DNA of 64,000 nt from an uncultured Oscillospiraceae bacterium (GTDB lineage: Bacteria; Bacillota; Clostridia; Oscillospirales; Oscillospiraceae), in NCBI GenBank assembly GCA_947631395.1, contig CANRLF010000009.1, positions 16,267 to 80,266 of the forward strand, given 5' to 3'. Position numbers and translations under genes: made by a program. The notes below the pieces were generated by a model. It was not told the origin of the DNA, ran no database searches, and saw nothing but the letters and a program-made list of their open reading frames with translations. Of this stretch, positions 62,636 through 64,000 are shown piece by piece (position 1 is the stretch's first letter; each line of letters starts with the position of its first letter).

Positions 62636-62691
62636 TGGCGCAGCGGGTGGGATTCGAACCCACGTGACGTTTCCGTCAAACTGATTTCGAG
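62636..62691 (-). other. 3' fragment of tRNA-Ser(CGA): attachment-site half (attL)
   Basis: Read on the minus strand: anticodon loop CTCGAAA (anticodon CGA at 62687-62689), TCAGT, variable arm TGACG-GAAA-CGTCA, T arm GTGGG-TTCGAAT-CCCAC, acceptor strand, discriminator G and encoded CCA (62636-62638). The 5' anticodon stem should be ACTGA, but the sequence beyond 62691 reads TACTT, so the tRNA ends abruptly inside the anticodon loop. Long variable arm plus discriminator G identify Ser. This is the pattern left when a tyrosine-recombinase element inserts into a tRNA 3' half. Confidence 0.85.
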
Positions 62692-62780
62692 AAGTACAGA
62701 GCGAATGATATATAGGTGACTATAGGACCCCCACGACCCCTCAAATCCCGGATTCCACGCGGATTTCTTCCAGCTGAAAA

Positions 62781-62814
62781 AGCGTAGAAAACAGCGTAAA
62801 AACCGTAGAAAAAA
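62781..62814. repeat. Tandem 11-12 bp repeats near the element end
   Basis: AGCGTAGAAAAC (62781-62792), AGCGTAAAAAC (62793-62803), CGTAGAAAAAA (62804-62814). Spaced about 90-120 bases from the attachment site, as arm-type integrase sites often are. Confidence 0.65.
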
Positions 62815-63112
62815 AGAAAGCTGCCCAGCGAAAGACCGCAAATCTCAAGGGATTTCGAACTCATGTGGAAACATGGACAACCTGATTCTATGTCCATAAG
62901 CACAAGAGGAATAAAGAGGCATTCTGGAAGCGCAAAAATGAGAAGCGCCAACAGGTTTGGTAGCCGCAGTTTCGACGGTAAGCACAGCAAATGTCAAAAT
63001 CCATAGAGAGTGTTAGAAAAGTGTTAGAATTTACCCAAATATTGGGTCGAGCTTATAAAAATAACTTAGGTTGCAATCCCGCCGTTGACGAATAAAAAAT
63101 ACGGAGGCAACC

Positions 63113-63700
63113 ATGTCAACAGATTACTCGCATATACTCTCGGAGTATCCGGAAAAAATTTCAATAGAGCAACTTTATCGGATATGCCATTTCAGCAAGC
63201 GAAAATGTAAATGGCTACTTGAAAACGGGTATATCCCTTGTGAGGACAGAGGGACTAAAACATGGAGATTCGTAATTAGGACCGTGGACGTGGTGAAGTA
63301 TCTGATACTACTGGAAACGGACACAAACAGAGCGCCACCGGCAGGAATATTCAGCGCGGTTCCGATGCGACAACGAGAAAAGGCACTTCTGGAAAGAATA
63401 CCGGAGGGAAAAATCCAACGGCTTCTGCGTGACCGGTGGAACGACCAGCCTGACGCGCTTTCCATAAGCGACGCAGCTCAACTGACGGGGTATTCTAAGA
63501 CGATAATTCACAGATGGATAACTGAGCGGTGGTTGAAATATGTCCTCGTCTTGAATGAGATCATAATACCGAAAGACTGGTTGATTGAATGCTTTTCAAA
63601 GATCATGAAAAAAAGCTACTCAGAGATGCCGAGGACGCAAAAGTTGTTGATGAGGGAGTTGATGAAAATAGAGGGCTCCGGGAATAATACAGCAGAATGA
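63113..63700 (+). CDS. Two-HTH DNA-binding protein of the element (excisionase-like)
   Basis: Probable regulator or recombination directionality factor. Seen: 195 residues with two MerR/Xis-like helix-turn-helix units. Unit 1 is ISIEQLYRICHFSKRKCKWL (about 17-36) followed by RFVIRTVDVVKYL; unit 2 is LSISDAAQLTGYSKTIIHRW (about 120-139) followed by IIIPKDWLIECF. Each looks like a helix-turn-helix plus wing typical of excisionase domains. Codon use is AT-richer than in the flanking chromosome. GGAGG precedes the ATG. Integrase-linked placement is expected but not seen here. Confidence 0.75.
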   Translation: MSTDYSHILSEYPEKISIEQLYRICHFSKRKCKWLLENGYIPCEDRGTKTWRFVIRTVDVVKYLILLETDTNRAPPAGIFSAVPMRQREKALLERIPEGKIQRLLRDRWNDQPDALSISDAAQLTGYSKTIIHRWITERWLKYVLVLNEIIIPKDWLIECFSKIMKKSYSEMPRTQKLLMRELMKIEGSGNNTAE

Positions 63701-63825
63701 AGGAAACAGCGAAGCCATAGTGTTTGGTAAATGCAGATCTTGAATCGAATAGCTATGACAACATAATTCTTTGGGACAAACTGTTTTGTTTTTCATTATG
63801 CGTCAAATCAAACTTCATACATTAA

Positions 63826-63851
63826 GCGCCGGGGATATGAAGCCCCGGCGC
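63826..63851 (+). other. GC-rich hairpin in an AT-rich gap
   Basis: 9 bp stem GCGCCGGGG/CCCCGGCGC, loop of 8 bases, followed by ATTTTATTATT. Either a weak terminator for the HTH gene or a leader structure of the next gene. The rest of 63701-63875 shows nothing. Confidence 0.6.
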
Positions 63852-63875
63852 ATTTTATTATTGGGAGGTAATTCT

Positions 63876-64000
63876 ATGAGCAGTGAAACTACCACAACAG
63901 ACGAGCACCGGCCGGCGGAGCCTGACTGCCCCCTCATCGGGCAGGACGGAAATATCTTCAACCTGATGGGCATCGCCTCGCAGACGCTCCGGGATAACGG
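63876..64000 (+). CDS. Small ICE-associated protein, N-terminal part only
   Basis: ATG 63876 preceded by GGGAGG; 41 codons to the window end with no stop. The protein begins with a Thr-rich stretch followed by PDCPLIGQDGNIFNLMGIAS and QTLRDNG. This block resembles a conserved small protein found in conjugative elements of Firmicutes, based on memory of the family, not a search. Function unknown. Confidence 0.6.
   Translation, partial: MSSETTTTDEHRPAEPDCPLIGQDGNIFNLMGIASQTLRDN

Larger units (their letters stand above)
62692..64000. mobile_element. Left end of an integrated element (partial)
   Basis: Starts where tRNA identity ends. Lower GC than the chromosome, a 420-base gene-poor end with tandem repeats, an HTH protein and the start of an ICE-type gene. 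No integrase is visible in the window; it should lie to the right. 62692-63112 holds only repeats and no supportable gene. Confidence 0.75.

Noticed and set aside
62676..62990. A 104-codon minus-strand frame with hydrophobic stretches at the element end
   Set aside because: It runs into the tRNA fragment, has no RBS and spans the tandem repeats.

Overview
The window is a 64 kb piece of a GC-rich, low-AT-intergenic Clostridia chromosome, most like gut Oscillospiraceae/Ruminococcaceae. Reasons: Firmicutes-type ribosome binding sites and sigma-A promoters with near-invariant 17 bp spacing, a SCIFF precursor with its radical SAM maturase, the yloU-yloV and dgt-dnaG-rpoD arrangements, a YmxH-type sporulation protein, a BofC-like protein, a Fur-family PerR with rubrerythrin, and a sodium-type F-ATPase. 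This placement is inference from gene content; no 16S gene is present.

Layout. 1-1.9 kb: metal efflux operon (ArsR/SmtB regulator, free-standing HMA protein, P-type ATPase cut by the window start). 2.1-8.4 kb: cell-wall hydrolase, membrane-anchored foldase-like protein, Orn/Lys/Arg decarboxylase, SCIFF peptide and maturase. 8.4-9.6 kb: PadR-DUF2812 pair followed by an unassigned structured RNA. 9.6-14.2 kb: str genes rpsL-rpsG-fusA-tuf. 14.2-20 kb: M20 amidohydrolase, SpoU methyltransferase, amidase, SSS symporter, threonine-aldolase-like enzyme. 20-22.8 kb (minus): zinc-ribbon membrane protein and the perR-rubrerythrin-lipoprotein operon. 22.9-30.4 kb (minus): complete ATP synthase operon. 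30.4-35.1 kb (minus): trxB-dut-two U32 proteins, divergent from trxA. 36-38 kb: Asp23/YloU and DAK2/YloV. 38-41 kb: BlaI-M56-membrane protein operon with two TACAnnTGTA boxes. 41-50.9 kb (minus): DegV, tsf, rpsB with a structured leader, a GH26-like anchored glycosidase, YmxH, an acyltransferase, rpoD-dnaG-dgt. 51-57.4 kb: hflX, YigZ, Ldh-family oxidoreductase, DUF4358/transglutaminase lipoprotein, L10 leader with rplJ-rplL, DUF1287 protein. 57.5-62.4 kb: malic enzyme, a probable 6S RNA, DUF1292 and BofC-like genes, and a class A PBP with a (PGGTE)n tail.

At 62.64-62.69 kb lies the 3' part of a minus-strand tRNA-Ser(CGA) that stops matching a tRNA inside the anticodon loop. To its right are AT-richer DNA, tandem repeats, a two-HTH protein and the start of a gene resembling conserved genes of Firmicutes conjugative elements. 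I read this as the left junction of an integrated element whose body and intact tRNA lie beyond the window.

The least ordinary items are the tRNA-Ser junction, the two-carboxylate sodium-type c subunit, the SCIFF operon with a terminator between precursor and maturase, the unassigned structured RNA before rpsL, the BlaI/M56 operon with a third membrane gene, and several inverted or tandem repeats that coincide with promoters.
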